Assembly: GCA_050084515.1 (NCBI GenBank)
Contig: CM114271.1
Coordinates: forward strand, 32,364,001-32,428,000
DNA length: 64,000 nt
Origin: Blasia pusilla
Taxonomy: Eukaryota > Marchantiophyta > Marchantiopsida > Blasiales
Direction of reading: 5' to 3'
Within the stretch, counting starts at the first letter, position 1. The number at the start of each line of letters is the position of its first letter. The position numbers were made by a program, and so were the translations under genes. The notes below the pieces were generated by a model, which was given only the letters and a program-made list of their open reading frames with translations, ran no database searches and was not told the DNA's origin. This document shows, piece after piece, positions 44,195 through 56,899 of this stretch.

Positions 44195-45101
44195 TATTTA
44201 TGGGGTCCAATTTTTCTATCTACTTTACTATGTCTTGAGATGGTAGCCTCTAGACGACGATCGAATACCATATCGTGATGCCCATAGCCCCAACGCGCCG
44301 CACCGTCTTGATCGCAGAGCTGCACCATCATTAGGAGCAGAGTGTGTTTTTTTTCGGTTCAAGAGGGTATGCCGTTGAGTGCCGCAACCCATTCTCGAGT
44401 GTTGTGTGGTTTGTAGCCGTTTCGTGTGGCCAGTGTCGCACCGTACCGCTAGATCCGCACCGCACATCGAGGAGATTTGAGCATCCTCAATACCACGGGA
44501 GTACGACGTGCTATTTAGAGGAGTTTGTCTTCACAACCAAGTTGGGGTCGAGGTTTGCGGTTGTTGAAGAGAGATCGACATGTTGTCAAGTTACCCATTC
44601 TGGTCTTTTGCCCTGCATGTATTAGGGAATTCCGGCTATTGGGCACTTATTTGGGATATTGGGTTTCATGTAGATGTTACGAGCATGGTTGATGCATGGG
44701 TTTAGGGGACATAGACTTGTGTGGGATGTCTAGAGTTGAGGGTATGGTTTGTCGATGCAACGATAGATCAATAGCCGATTTTCCGCACCACGCCGGTCGT
44801 TGCCGTACGACACACGTCTCATTGAGAGAGTATAGATTGAATGTCGTATGTTTAGTTTGAGTGATTGAATGATTACTCCTGAGATTGAGAGTGATCATGT
44901 GAGAGGGGCACGAGGGTCATTACGGCGTCCTTTCGGTTCCTTGAGAGGCAAGGTGGTGGACGTGAGAGTAGCTCTGGAGATTTTACGCGGAGTGGCGTGA
45001 GGTTCGAGGTCTTCACGTGAGGAACCGCCCCCACCTCCTTCTATGTCATCTTCAGACAAGGGGGAGAGTTTAGAGGAGTGTGTTAGTGATTCACTGCACA
45101 C

Positions 45102-46749
45102 ATGAGTGGTCCTACTAGTTGGACGTACGAGATGGACAATCGGGATAGAGGACCACATAGGTTTTCGGGTGTTATAGGCACTATAGAGTTACACGACTTT
45201 ATTCCAGAGCTTAGGATTTGGTGTGACTCACAACGGACTAGTAACTCTAGAGAGTTCAACCGGTTTACAACATGGAATGGAATGTTCCAGCATTTGGAGG
45301 GGGCGCCCATGGACGATTACTATGAGTTCTCCCATAGATATGCCTAGGAGATTGAGGCATGGAGACTCTACTATGACCCACACTATGTGTCATGGATGGA
45401 GTCATTCCCAGATGAGGAGGAGGAGTCAAGATAGGCTACTTCCTCTTCCATCAGTTATGTTTTAGGAGGGATAACTCAAACTTGAGCAATTGCATCATCT
45501 AATCAGGTTCGTCCTAGATTCAACCCCGTGGTTGAGTTCTTTGCGAAGTTGAGGGCGAGCTACCAGGGAGTATGGACTAAGAAGTTGCGGAGCATCCACA
45601 ACTTCTAGAAGCGCCCATGTGAGAGTTTGCGTAAGGCCTACACTCGCTTGCGCCAATTGATTAGCATCACTCACGGGATGATAGAGTCCCAGGCTATCCA
45701 ATAATGGTACGCAATGTTGGACTGAACCCTGCGAGCACGGGTGTGAGAGGGAGTGATTCTTATGAACACCTCACTTATGTTGAGAAATATTTTTAGGATC
45801 GCCGAGAACAATGAGCGCAATATGGAAAAGGAGAGCATAGCCACCATGGGTTCTAGGCAAGAGTAGTCACAATTGCCTCCACCACCAATGCAACAACGTG
45901 GATTTTGAGATAGGTTTGTGGCATCACAAGCTCAAGGAGGATACCGGGAGGCCGTGCCACATACACTTGTGTCTTCATATGCGGCTCAACAGCAACGGCC
46001 TGCGATTATTTGTTAGGCATATGGTGGAGTCCATCACCAGTGCGATTGCACTTGTCAGGATCATGGACGCGTGCCTCAACATGGAGGAGGAGATGGTGCT
46101 ACACCACGAGTTTATCACAATGACTATTGTCAGAGGTACAATCACAAGATGCGCCCTGAGTTTTAGCCTACATCCTGAAGTACATCCGGACCCAGGGCAA
46201 GTTGCCGGTCTGGGTGGGCCTAGAGGTCATGCATCAAGTGGTCCCGTTGAGAATCCTGGCTGGATGTGCGCGACTATCCATTTGGAGGCAGTCGTACTTG
46301 TTACACGTGGAGCCGTTGCAAAGTTGGATCCACATAGAGGGGAAGCCAGGAAACAAACGAGGCTTCCTCAGTCTTTCACATTGTCCAAGGCAATAAGGAC
46401 CCCATCGATGGGTCTTGATGAGAGTTTCCGGAGAGTTGATGTTGTTGGTGTGCAGGCACGGAGGGCGATGGGAGAAGCAAGTACAACGACTCCTATTTCT
46501 AATGCTCGGGAGGAGCATGTGTCAAGCACGATGTTGGGGGATGCCACGATGGTGTACTGTGCTCCTTTGTTTTCTGCTTCCAATGTTATGATGTTGGGAG
46601 GTACGCCCGCCGAGGTTTTCCGGCCGGCCGCTACGCTATGTGAGCGTGGAGATGGTATTCTTGCATCATGTTTAGAGGTGATTATAGAGGAGGTGATGGA
46701 CCTGCCTTTGGAGCCCATGCTCGGGCTGTCCCCCTCATATTCATGGTAG
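45102..46749 (+). pseudogene. Gag of relic IV
   Basis: SGPTSWTYEMDNRDRGPHRF, then GMFQHLEGAPMDDYYEF and the AYTRLRQLISIT block form the capsid. The nucleocapsid is degraded: the knuckle near 46,120 keeps only part of its Cys/His set. An open stretch of 283 codons (45,898-46,749) overlaps the nucleocapsid and spacer but is partly out of frame with capsid. Confidence 0.6.
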
Positions 46750-46779
46750 CTACGGCTGCTAGGATGGCGGAGATGCCCG

Positions 46780-47010
46780 CTAGACCCGCGATAGAGAGTG
46801 CCATGGTTGCTCTAGGTGTTTTATTGTTGGATAACTGGGGGGAGATCTTCCATTTGGTGAGTCCTGAAGGTAGATTGTTTTGTCCGCAACGTGTCTTGTT
46901 AGATTCACGAGCGCAACCCTTGATGTAGGGGAAGGCGGCATTTATATGTTTGGGCCTGATAGGGGCCGATGTGGAGTGTTGTCCATTCAGGATACAAACA
47001 TCCTTGGGTG
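46780..47010 (+). pseudogene. Retropepsin-like protease of relic IV
   Basis: A hydrophobic lead then VLLDSRAQPLM (about 46,895-46,927) and CCPFRIQTSLGGAS. The DSRA is most easily read as a decayed DSGA active site. It matches the protease position of the 16.3 kb copy. Confidence 0.5.
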
Positions 47011-48149
47011 GAGCGAGTACCATTTAATTTATCATCCGATAGGAAGTCGTGGTGAGGATTCGCCCAGGACATCCTTTAGATGAGTCACACTATAACTCAT
47101 CTAGGACTTCCTCCATCTTTCTCATGTTGGGCCTTAAGAGCACCTCTCTTGCATGTTTGTGTATGTGTGTAGGAACTAGGGTGCTAGCGTTTAGGGATTC
47201 CATCATAGCTGAGGATGGATGTGGCTCGATATGCCAATGTAGATTCAGGAGTGGAGTCAAGTGATCTTTTTATTTATGGAGTCCAATTTTTCTATCTACT
47301 TTACTATGTTTTGAGGTGGTACCCTCTAGATGACGATCAAATACCATATCGTGACGCCCGTAGCCGCAACGCGCCGTTGATTGCCGCTCATGCCGCTCGT
47401 CGCCGCACCTGCAGCCCTATTGTCTTGAACACTGTTGCTTCCTCTCCAACTCCGATCGCAGTCGCAGTCAACTAAGATACCATGATTCCGTCCTTGTCTG
47501 TCCATTGACCCAGTTCTATCCACAAGCCTTCCGTCATCAGTCGCCATTGCTGAGTGGACGGTCCAGAGTGATGATTGTTGCATTTGTGATTGTGCCACCA
47601 CCACCTATGCGTTTGGCCGCCGCTGACATATTTTCATCATCGATCATCGCGCACGGGATGTAGACGAGCCAAGGCGATTGTGACCGATACAGAGTTCTAC
47701 GATGTCTTGGTTGATGGAGCAATGTTATACCCGATAGGGTTTTCCCAAGATTACAAGGAGGAGTCAACATCCTAAAAATCAGGATGGTCGTCCGATCATG
47801 GACGACTTTGTTCACTATCCGTTTGATTCACACATGAAGTGATCCAACGACGGCCAAGAGAGATGGCGAAATTAGCAGCATGTAGCAGCGCCATCACGTG
47901 GCCTTCTGATTTGATTGAGGGGCATGTCCATGCAGAGGACACCCCCACACCTGACACTTCTAGGGAGGAGTGTTATGGTAGCCCCATCATTCCATGGAGG
48001 AGAGGTGACGTTGTGGGGCTCGAGTGAGGAGCTCTGACGTTTATTCGATGAGCATGTGCAGACGGCGTGGAGTCAAGCGTTTGCACCAAAGCGTGATGGG
48101 TCAAAGGAACCAGAGGTAGCCCATAGTGCTACTATGACCCCTTTGAACC

Positions 48150-49085
48150 CCACCCCGATTGTGTGGTACATCCCACAGGAGGGTATTTGCGTGTTGGATC
48201 TCTTTGGAGGGATCACCACTGTCTTAGCTGCTATTTTGCATGCTCGAGTGCGCATGTAGCAATACCTACACATTGAGATTGATGATGTTGCGAGGTGCGC
48301 TTCACTTCACCATGTGGCACATTTACGCCTCCGATTTCCTAACTTGCTATTTGCATCCTATCGAGGGATATTTCATTGCTAGGGGCGTAGAACTAGGAGC
48401 GAGTAAGAACCATTGATTTGGTCATTGCTGGTTGGCCGTGTTAGGGCCAATCATGTGATGGATGAGGTTGCGGGTTGGCTGACACTCAATCTAGGTTGTT
48501 TTGGGAGATGATGTGGATCTTGCAACACTTGCAAAAGCATCAGTCCCGTTCTCCAACATACATTTTGGAGAATGTGACAATTTTGGGCAATTCAAGGTTC
48601 CGCATGGTGACGAGTGCACATCAGGTATGTGCATGGATTGGCCCGACAGTGTTGTTGGATGCGGCGAGTGTAAGTTCACGAGCACATTTCCCGCGTCTTT
48701 GGTGGACCAACTTGGTGCCACATGAGGTTTTGCGGAAAGCGTATGCAAGATTGGAGCGCCCCTCCCATTTGTTGTTGGATCCAAGTCGTGGATCACAGGC
48801 AGTATGGCACGCTGATCGACCTCCGTTGACTGTGGTCAATAGGATTGGCATGCCACGAGCGCCTTTCCCACATTGGTGAGTTTTTCCGCTTCCTATGTAT
48901 TCAAGGAGGCCGGACGTGCCTTGGTTTGCGATAACCATGTACAGCGGTTGGTGGAGCCTAACGCCGATGAGCGAGAGCAAGCGATGGGATTCCCCACAGC
49001 AGTGACGCAAGTACCATCACTATTAGCGGCATCACGACGTCATATCTTGGGTCAGGCGATGGACCTGAAGGACAAGACATGGAAT
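48150..49085 (+). pseudogene. DNMT3-like cytosine methyltransferase of relic IV
   Basis: Same motif order as the copy at 14.75-15.7 kb and better at some sites. I: GICVLDLFGG (48,183). IV: LVIAGWPC, a stop, then GQS (48,418-48,452), so the Pro-Cys catalytic pair is in frame. Then LADTQSRLFWEMMWIL (48,477). VI: YILENV (48,562). VIII: VLLDAASVSSRAHFPRLWW (48,651), which tracks the DNMT3 IDAKEVSAAHRARYFW block closely. C-terminal: PNADEREQAMGFPTAVTQ (48,960) and ASRRHILGQAMDL (49,028). A few stops and shifts make it inactive. Agreement between separately decayed copies shows the enzyme belonged to the family, not to one chance capture. Confidence 0.8.
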
Positions 49086-49429
49086 TTCAGCTTAGGAGTT
49101 GCTAAGCACCATCACTTTGGATACGACAAATCAGAGGTATTGCATTGGTTAGCCCCATGCCTACCCAGACGATCGAGGTAGTGGCTAGGGAAGAGACCCA
49201 AGGAGATCGACACACCAGGGACGATCAAGAGAGACACCCTTGGACTTCTTGGGATATTTTGCAAGTATGCAAGGAGATGATAGCCACAACATTGAGAGTG
49301 GTTCTGGGTACTTCACGTGAAGGAGATTAGAGTTTGTAGTTGGCTACAGGGGAGGAACCGAGTTCTACTATCCAAGACGGGGTTGCATCATAGCAACCAC
49401 CAACATCCGCGCGAGAGAGTCCTACCGTA

Positions 49430-50830
49430 GTCACGATGGAGACTTGGGAGCCTAATATAGGCCCTAAGTTGACACGAGGAAAGCGGTGCCGGAGACATCA
49501 ATTCCTGAGGAGTTATAGGAGATGTTTTGCATTTTGTATGCATGATTTGGGTACAATGAAGGTCCAGGCATCTGTATTGAGTTGTCGAGTGACACACCAA
49601 TCTTTCGATGACCCTACAAGTACAGTGATATGGAGAGGGCTCTCATTCAGAGTAGGATCCAAGACTTGGTCAGAGGAGGACTAGTGGAGATGTCGTATGG
49701 AGAGTATGCATCTACTACTGTCATGTCAGCCATGGCATGGCAATTGGACGAATTGGCGGATGTGTGGAGATTACAGACCTATCAATCGGCATACGAAGTC
49801 CAATAGGTATGCCATGCCCACCCGTGAGGAGATTTTTGATGCTATTGGGCAGGAAAAGGTCTTCACTTTGTTAGATCTTTGAGCCGGATACCATCAGTTG
49901 CCTATCACATTGGACGACACACAAAAGATGACATTTTGGGGCATTGATCTGCACGGGAAGGATTGCTTGTACTAGTGGTGGTTCTTATCATTTGGGTTAA
50001 AGAACAGATGAGTTTCAAAGGGTCATGGATAGGATCTTGGCATATCTGGATTTTACTCGGTGTTATATTGATGACATCTTAGTCTTTAGTACCATGGTTG
50101 AGGAGCATGAGCGACATCTAGAGGAGGTGTTTCGACGATTGCCCATATGGCCTTGGTATGTAGCTGACAAAAGTAGAGGCTATTCCACGCATTCCACGCC
50201 CTACCCAAGCAAGTGCAAATTCTTGTATGACAAGATTGAGTACTTGGATCACACGATATACAGATGTGAGTCGAGTTCATGCATTCATGGGATTGGCGAA
50301 CTTCTCTCGAAGGTATGTCAACGGTTTCAGTTTCATTTCGAAGACGCTCACCTTGCTGACCAAGGTGGATTAGGAGTGGCACTGGGAGAATGAGCACGAG
50401 AGAGCATTCAAGTGCTCAAGGAAAAATTGACGTCCATGCCCATATTGAGGAGACCGAACAAGGGCCGTCATTTCCAATTGCATACAAATTGGAGCATGTT
50501 GGGGCTTGGAACCGTGCTTACCCAACATGACGATGAGGGTAGAGAGTTTGTAGTGGCTTACGTTAGTCGCTCGAAAAATGCTGCAGAGGCAAAGTGTAGC
50601 TCGTATGAGGGTGAGTGCTTGGCTGCAGTGTGGGTTGTCACACATTTTAGGTGTTATCTATTTGGAACCCGCTTTACCATTATTACTGATCATCAGCCAC
50701 TTAGGTGGTTGATGGAGTTTGACAAGCTTACAAGGAAGCTTGCAAGGTGGGCTCTATTGTTACACGAGTATGATTTTCAGGTAGTACATTGACATGGGAT
50801 GCTCAACTAGGATGCAGATGGTTTGAGCCA
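49430..50830 (+). pseudogene. RT and RNase H of relic IV
   Basis: RT: MCGDYRPINRHTKSNRYAMP (near 49,760), FTLLDL then a stop replacing the next residue (near 49,870), and CYIDDILVF (near 50,065) with the YIDD pair intact. RNase H: GLGTVLTQHDDEGREFVVAY, AEAKCSSYEGECLAAVW and TDHQPLRWLM (near 50,690), typical Ty3/gypsy. A 60-bp insertion near 50,140-50,200 splits the thumb. Integrase is absent. Confidence 0.75.
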
Positions 50831-51046
50831 TAACCCATGCTCGAGTTAGCGAGATGCAACTGGATCTCGTTGGCATGGTGAGAGTGATGAGGAGTTGATG
50901 CTAGGGTGGCACGTGTCATCCTATTTGGGCTTGTTGGCTATGGAGAGCCAGATTGTTGAGACTTCGATGGCGAGATCTGATGGAGAGTCCTTAGATCGAG
51001 AGGCTAGTGAGAAGACGACTGGTGGCCAAGCAGCAAGAAAAAAATT

Positions 51047-52084
51047 TGAATTTGTATGCATCATCATTAATCTATTCCTCTCACGGACTACGCGCTTACA
51101 TTAGTCTCTTCCCTTCACGGGCTATTCATTAACAAAAGCTCTTCAAACACTTCTTAATTTCATGTGCATAAATTTTTTACTAGTAATATATAAGCTTGCC
51201 CCTAAACAAACGGATTGGGAAGCTCACATAATTTCACTGAAGAAAATTTTTAAATGAACAAACAATGCGACTAAAAAATGCAACATGATGGATGTAGGGG
51301 TCTGTTGACCCTTTTGTAATCTTCATGGATACGCTCATCGTACCTATCCTTCTTCGGCTTGCTTTTCAAAGCTCTACGGGAGGGCGGGGCGGAGCTCCAC
51401 GGGATGGCGGCGGGGATGGGAAGGAGACTGATAGTGGGATGGAGGATGGAGGGGGGTCGTGTGTTGTATCAAAACGGAGATATCGACTTCCTCTACGTTT
51501 TGATCCGTAGCCTCAATCTTCTAGTGAAGTATTTTTCATTTTATTTTGCTTTGTAGATTTTTTTTGTTTTAGGGTTTCTCATGTAGGTATTAGGGTCCTC
51601 TTTGTTGTCTCGTTTTGTTGTAATGCTTTGAATGTTTCCAAGACAACTCATGTTGTTATTCCACACCACCCCTTTTCTTTTCTTTTCTTCTTTTTCTTTT
51701 CTTCTTCTTCTTTCTTTCTTTTTTCTTCGTCTTTTTTTTCTTTTTTTTAATGTCCTTATTCTGTAGCCACACACGTTTCTCATTCACGTTTGACCCATGT
51801 TTGTCTCCCTTATCCCACTCCATTCCCATCTATTCTTTCCATCTATTCTTTTTCCATATCACTAGTACCTCCATACTATCTCTATGTTATTTGGGGAAGG
51901 GGTTGGGCCATATGTCATAGGTGAATATGGTAGATGAGAGTTCATACTAGGGAGAGCATTTCCGTGGACGGGAAGAGAGTCGGTTATCATTAGGGCTAGT
52001 TCGAATGGGGGTTGTGGGGCGGGTTTTGGTGGGGTTTCTCTCTCGAGTTTGACGGAGGGGGTCATGTTCTCTTCTTGGTGAGAG
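51047..52084. other. No gene; pyrimidine tract and possible 5' end of the non-LTR element
   Basis: 51,050-51,640 has no recognised content. 51,660-51,752 is an almost pure C/T tract (ctttt and cttctt units). The sequence after about 51,850 is probably the 5' untranslated part of the non-LTR element, without a visible target duplication. Confidence 0.45.
51660..51752. repeat. Polypyrimidine microsatellite
   Basis: CT-only tract on the plus strand, apart from a few interruptions. Confidence 0.9.
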
Positions 52085-55000
52085 GTGTCCATGCCTCCAC
52101 CCGCATCAGCCCCTCGCGTAGGGGCTCGTGGATCCTCTAGCCGGGATACGAAATGCCATTGTTGTCCCGAATTCTTCACTCGTTCAGAAATTCGAAACCA
52201 TTTAGCGGCTAAACATCCTGACTTTGGTAGATTCGGATGGGTGGTTCCTCCAATCGATCATGGATGCTCACCGGTGCTTCATGCATCATCGCCCCCTCCC
52301 GAGGCATAGGAGTGGTTGAGGTCCCACCTTGGTAGCATCACGGGTCTCTTTGAGACCCGTTTTCCCTGCCCGAGGTTGTTTCATAGGATCCCCCATGCTA
52401 TTCGGGATGAGCTTTTCCAATCTTTCATCCTTCCCTTATCTAGGATCGCACTTGATCCTATAGATGAGCTCTCGTGGTATCTACTACTTCTCCTTCCACG
52501 ATGGTCTCTTCGCTATACCCGAGGAGGGAAGGTTGGCCAAAGAGAGGTTGTGGCTCTATTGCGGCGCTTCCGAGGAGGTGATTGGGAGTCTCTGCAGAGC
52601 GAGTTCGTGGCATATGCAAGAGGTAGCACTCCACGTGGTTTCCCAGCAGACGATCTTGTAGCTGCCAGATTGCGAAGATGTAGGAGACTTGGGCGAGCCA
52701 GGGAGTACGGGCGAGCCGGGGAGTACTCGCAAGCGGCTCGTGCGCTCCGCCCCATGGATATGGCTCCTCCTTCCACTGTTACCATCGACGCCCTCCGGAG
52801 GCTACGCCCTCGTCCAGTGGTTGACATCCCAGAATTTGTACGTGACTACCATCCTGACACGACCTTATGCCTAGACCCGTCCCTCTTTGCACGAGCACTC
52901 GGGCATTCCCCTAGGATAGCAGCTGGAGGGTTGTCCGGTATGATGTACGAACACCTTCGTGATTGCTTTCCCTCCGAGGACTCTGCTAGCGGCTTTTCCG
53001 AGTTGCTTCAGGTTGCCTCTCACCTAGCTAAGGGGAGAGTGCCAACAGCAGTAGCCCAGGTATTGGGGGCGGGGAAACTTTTGGCGTTATCGAAGGAGGG
53101 TGGAGGGATCCATCCGATTGCCATAGGGGAGGTGCTCTTGCAATTGGTGAGTCGCACTATCGCTTTGCAGTTCCGTGAGGCTTTCCAGTCACATCTGAGT
53201 CCGCACCAATTCGGAGTTGCCACGCCAGCCGGTTGTGAGGCTGTAGCCTTAGGTTTGAGGGCTTGTTTAGATATACATCCCGAGTGGGTGGTTCTCCAAG
53301 TTGATGTGGAGAACGCCTTTAACTCAGTGTCTCGGGCAGCTATCTTCACGGAGCTTAGAGATGCAGGGGGTCCCATAGCGAGCCTGATTCCCTTCGTGCA
53401 TGCTTTTTATGGGGCCCCCTTGGCTCTCTATTTTCACCACGGTAGGTTCGAGGAGGAGGTCACGGTCTTGGAGTCTGCTACCGGGACGCGTCAGGGTGAT
53501 CCCTTGGGTGGTGCATTGTTTGCTTTGGCTCATTATCGAGCGGTTCTTTCTACCGTGGAGGCTTTCCCGGGTTGCATTTTCCCTTTGTTGGCAAATGACA
53601 CTCACATTGTCGGCCCTGGAGACTTGGTTGTTCCTGCATTTCAGCACAATTGGCACACGTCGGCCTCGCGGTGAAGGTGGGAAAGTGCAAGGCTTGGTCT
53701 TCATTAGGCTTGTCAGCGGATATTCATTTACCCGACGGTTTTTTGACACTGCTGGAGGGTTTTGCATCTTGGGAGTCCCTCTCGGGAGCAAGGACTTTGT
53801 ATCGAGTTTTGTGGTGGCGGCTCTTACCAAGGATCTTCTTCATGTCGACGATCTCACGAGGATTGATGACCCTCAAGTAGCTTATGGAATCCTCTCGTCA
53901 TGTTTTGCCCGTAGACCTAGTTATCTGTGTAGAACCGTGTGGGCAACTAGCCATATTTCTTCCTTATATAGATCCTTTGATAGAAACATTATGCAAGCGT
54001 TGGGGGATCTTCTAGGACCCGGCTCATTAGAGTGCCCCGCGGGGGAGTTAGCTCGTAGACAGGCTTCTTGGCCGATTGCCTTTGGTGGAGTAGGGCTCAA
54101 AGCGACTGAGTTAGTGGCGTCTTCAGCCTTTTTAGGGAGTTGGGCCACTGTAGCACCCCTCCTTTGCTCCCGATTTTTGGTTAGGGATAGACCGCTACTT
54201 TTACAATACGTTTCCCAAGTTGAGGATGGTCTTTTCCCACTTCAGTCTTCACTCACAGCTTGTAGAGACTCCCTTCTTGTTGAGGCTAGAGCAGTTCTTC
54301 CCGCTTTCTCTTCCCTAGTTACCTCCAGACAGTCTGGGCTCCAATCTTCTTGGATGGAAGCCCACTTTGATGCATTGTTTAGAGCTACTATGTCGGACAG
54401 GAATATCCCCATGGAGGTTCGGGCCCATATTCGCTCTTGCTCCGAAAAGGGGGCAGGCTCATGGGTGGGGGCTCATCCCCTCATCCCGGCTTTCCTCATC
54501 GCACCACTTACCTACACTACAGCGATGAGGTTCCGACTCGGCCTGCCCCAACCAACGGTGGTTGGTTCGACACATTGCGCGTGTCGCCGGAGTCTGGATC
54601 CACTTGGTCTGCATTTGGCACGGTGTCCAGTTGGGGGTGAGAGGATAGCCACTCACGATGCAGTGCGGGATATTATGTTCTCTATTGCTCGGGAGAGTGG
54701 ATTCCATATACAAAGAGAGAGGCACTACTCCATGCGGGATTCCCTTATCGGTGCTGATCTCTACTTGACGAGGGAGTCTGAGGTGGTGGTAGCAGATGTT
54801 GTAGTGACGGATCCTACGCGGGAGGCGGTGCGTGCCCAAGTGGTAGCACAAGGGAGATTGCTACAAGGAGCGGCGGCGGCGGCGGTCAAGAAGACCCACA
54901 TTTATAGTCGACTTCATGACGGACATCGATTTATCCCCCTAGCCATTGAGATGTACGGGGCGATGGGGGAGAGGTTTGACTCATTCCTTACGGATTGCGC

Positions 55001-55091
55001 CCATCATCTCCAGTCGAGAAATGGGTTGTCCTTAGCCAGTGCCATATTTTATTGTAGGCAACGGGTCTCCATAGCTTTGCAGCGCGCCTAG
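52085..55091 (+). pseudogene. Non-LTR retrotransposon ORF: zinc finger, RT, restriction-like endonuclease
   Basis: One long ORF broken by a TAG at 52,307-52,309 and two frameshifts near 53,645 and 53,755. N-terminus: a single C2H2-type finger, CHCC then H-L-x4-H (near 52,155-52,215). RT: ALSKEGGGIHPIAIGEVL, VDVENAFNSVSR (the first palm Asp, near 53,303), GTRQGDPLGGALFALAH and LLANDTHIVG at the YxDD position (near 53,590), where the first Asp has become Asn, so RT is dead. After the thumb: CACRRSLDPLGLHLARC (near 54,575), the Cys/His knuckle that precedes restriction-like endonucleases, then GADLYLTRESEVVVADVVVTDP (near 54,755), a PD-(D/E)xK-type core. This order suggests the RLE (R2/NeSL-like) groups; the clade was not determined. 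Confidence 0.8.
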
Positions 55092-55350
55092 GCAAATGGG
55101 CTTCTGCGGCGGGCTCAAGCGGTTGGAGACGCCAATGCTAGAGGCCCACTTAGTAGTAGTCATAGTTTTCTAGGTGTTGCTGATATTGTCTCTGCTGTTG
55201 GTGATTTTGGTCGTTAGGGGGGAAGGCCCCCTTCTTTCTCCTCGGGGCGGTTCCGGCCTCTTGAGGCCTATTTTGTGGATCTCCATGCCCTCTCTTTTGT
55301 ATCGTGATGGGTTTCCCATCCTTTTTCTACATATATATATTTTATTCATC
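55092..55350 (+). mobile_element. 3' untranslated end of the non-LTR retrotransposon
   Basis: Follows the ORF stop. 55,240-55,350 is the part repeated at 36,196-36,312. It contains the perfect stem GGCCTC-TT-GAGGCC (55,255-55,268) and ends in catatatatattttatt, a TA-rich tail in place of poly(A). RLE-type RTs recognise a 3'-UTR structure on their own RNA, so this hairpin is a candidate recognition element. Confidence 0.7.
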
Positions 55351-56899
55351 TCCTTCGCTCTCATTGGACTACGGGAGAAGGAAACGACTTTGGACCAGGA
55401 AAAGCCCTATCATATCATTGCTCGCTCAAGTAGCGTAGTGTCGGAGCCAACACAACATAGTCAAGCCTACGGCTGAGCACTGGCACGTTGGAATACTTGT
55501 CACGATTGAGTATAGGCACGCTGGAATACTTGTCAAGATGCTACTGGCACTGTAATCAGGACGTTCAAAGCTAAGGTCACACCTCGCGCTTTTATCATCC
55601 AGCCAAAGAACGAGGACACGTGTAAGCATTCTGAAGTCTGGTGTCGAGGCTGTTCCAACCAAAGAAGGGAAACGAAGGTACGTAAATCTCTTCTTGTCCG
55701 CTACCCCACTCCTTTCACCACACTTCTGATGTTCAGTGGATGCGGCGGCGTGGTGAAGGATGGGATCGATTCCTGTGCGTAGGAGCAGGGAATGGTGACC
55801 GAGGAGAGCTCACGTGGGTTGACTGGCAGGCAGCCGCAGGTCCCTCGGCAGCTGCTACACTGCGAGTCGCTCGCTCAAAACGTGAAGGTGAGATTTGCTA
55901 TTCCGATGGCTCTTTGTGGGGGCATACAGAGAAAGAGAAATGGACTTGAATGTGCATCCGCTCGAATCTGGACGAAGTCAAGATGGTGGCCCGCTCGGCC
56001 TCCGATCGGATCGAGTCCTTCCGGTCGGCGCTCCGCGTGAAGTTTCGCGCCACAAAACTATGTTTGGGAACTCCGCGCAAGTTTGGAGCTGTGCGCTTTT
56101 GCAAATCACGTTCTCTCTCTGCTCTTTGTTTCTGGCGTGGGTGACCATGTTCATGGAAGAGGTCATGAGTCCAAGGGGCCGGTATCTACTGGAATAGAGT
56201 CCCCGGCGTAGGGGCGTGGATGACTCGGGACTCGCGCACTGTAGAGAGAACTGTCACGTGTACCTCGCGAGTGGAGGATTTGACCGAGTGGGTAATTTGA
56301 GACTGCCCCCGGATCGCTGTCACAAACGCAAGGCCTTTGTTGCTGGAAACTCAAGTCTCCTAATGTCCTTCGCATGAATTTCTAATCCCCAACAAGCGCA
56401 TTATGAAAGGAAACAAATCTGGTTCCCGGTAACAAGTCTCCTCGCCGAAAAAACAATCTTGTTCGCGGGAGCAAATATCCTCCACCAAAACCTGGAAGAC
56501 TAAGTAGACACTCCGTCTACTTAGTCCACGGTCGTCAAGCTATGACGGGTCCTACTCAATGTTGACTTTCTCGTCGCGGAAACCCAATAAATCACGTCAT
56601 TCATCCATTCTCTTTAGCACCGTCCATACATGCCCGTCCAACTAGGAAGCTGAGTCTCTGGTAGCGAAGTCGCGACAGGAAAGATCGAATAAGTATGCTC
56701 TCTCTTTGTGCATTCCTAGCGAGCTAACGTTGGGCTGGAAAATTGGATACAAGTGCCTTGTGTTTTGATAGTTGAGATTTTGCTGTCTGTGATCTCAATT
56801 ATATCAAGTTCGGGATACTCAGATTCGATTACCGGCGGATTAGAGCGACAAATCATCAGTTCATCCCATCCTTAAGAGGCCGTGTGAGTGCTTGGGAAG
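55351..56899. other. Upstream region of the second reductase gene; no gene
   Basis: Short overlapping ORFs in several frames without conserved motifs. 56,500-56,530 contains two copies of actccgtctacttagtcc-like sequence. A promoter for the gene at 56,900 is expected near its 3' end but is not evident. Confidence 0.45.

Larger units (their letters stand above)
44195..51046 (+). mobile_element. Relic IV: DNMT-type Ty3-like element, gag to RNase H
   Basis: The longest second copy, plus strand: leader 44,195-45,090; gag 45,102-45,870; nucleocapsid region to 46,400; protease about 46,780-47,010; a 390-bp piece resembling its own leader inserted at about 47,276-47,670; DNMT 48,150-49,085; RT 49,430-50,400; RNase H 50,412-50,830. 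It ends about 200 bp later, before the integrase. Many stops but few gaps in domain order, so it independently confirms gag-PR-DNMT-RT-RH. No terminal repeat is seen on either side. Confidence 0.8.

Noticed and set aside
53324-53830. Minus-strand ORF of 168 codons over the non-LTR RT
   Set aside because: Antisense to the conserved RT palm; codons follow the sense constraint.
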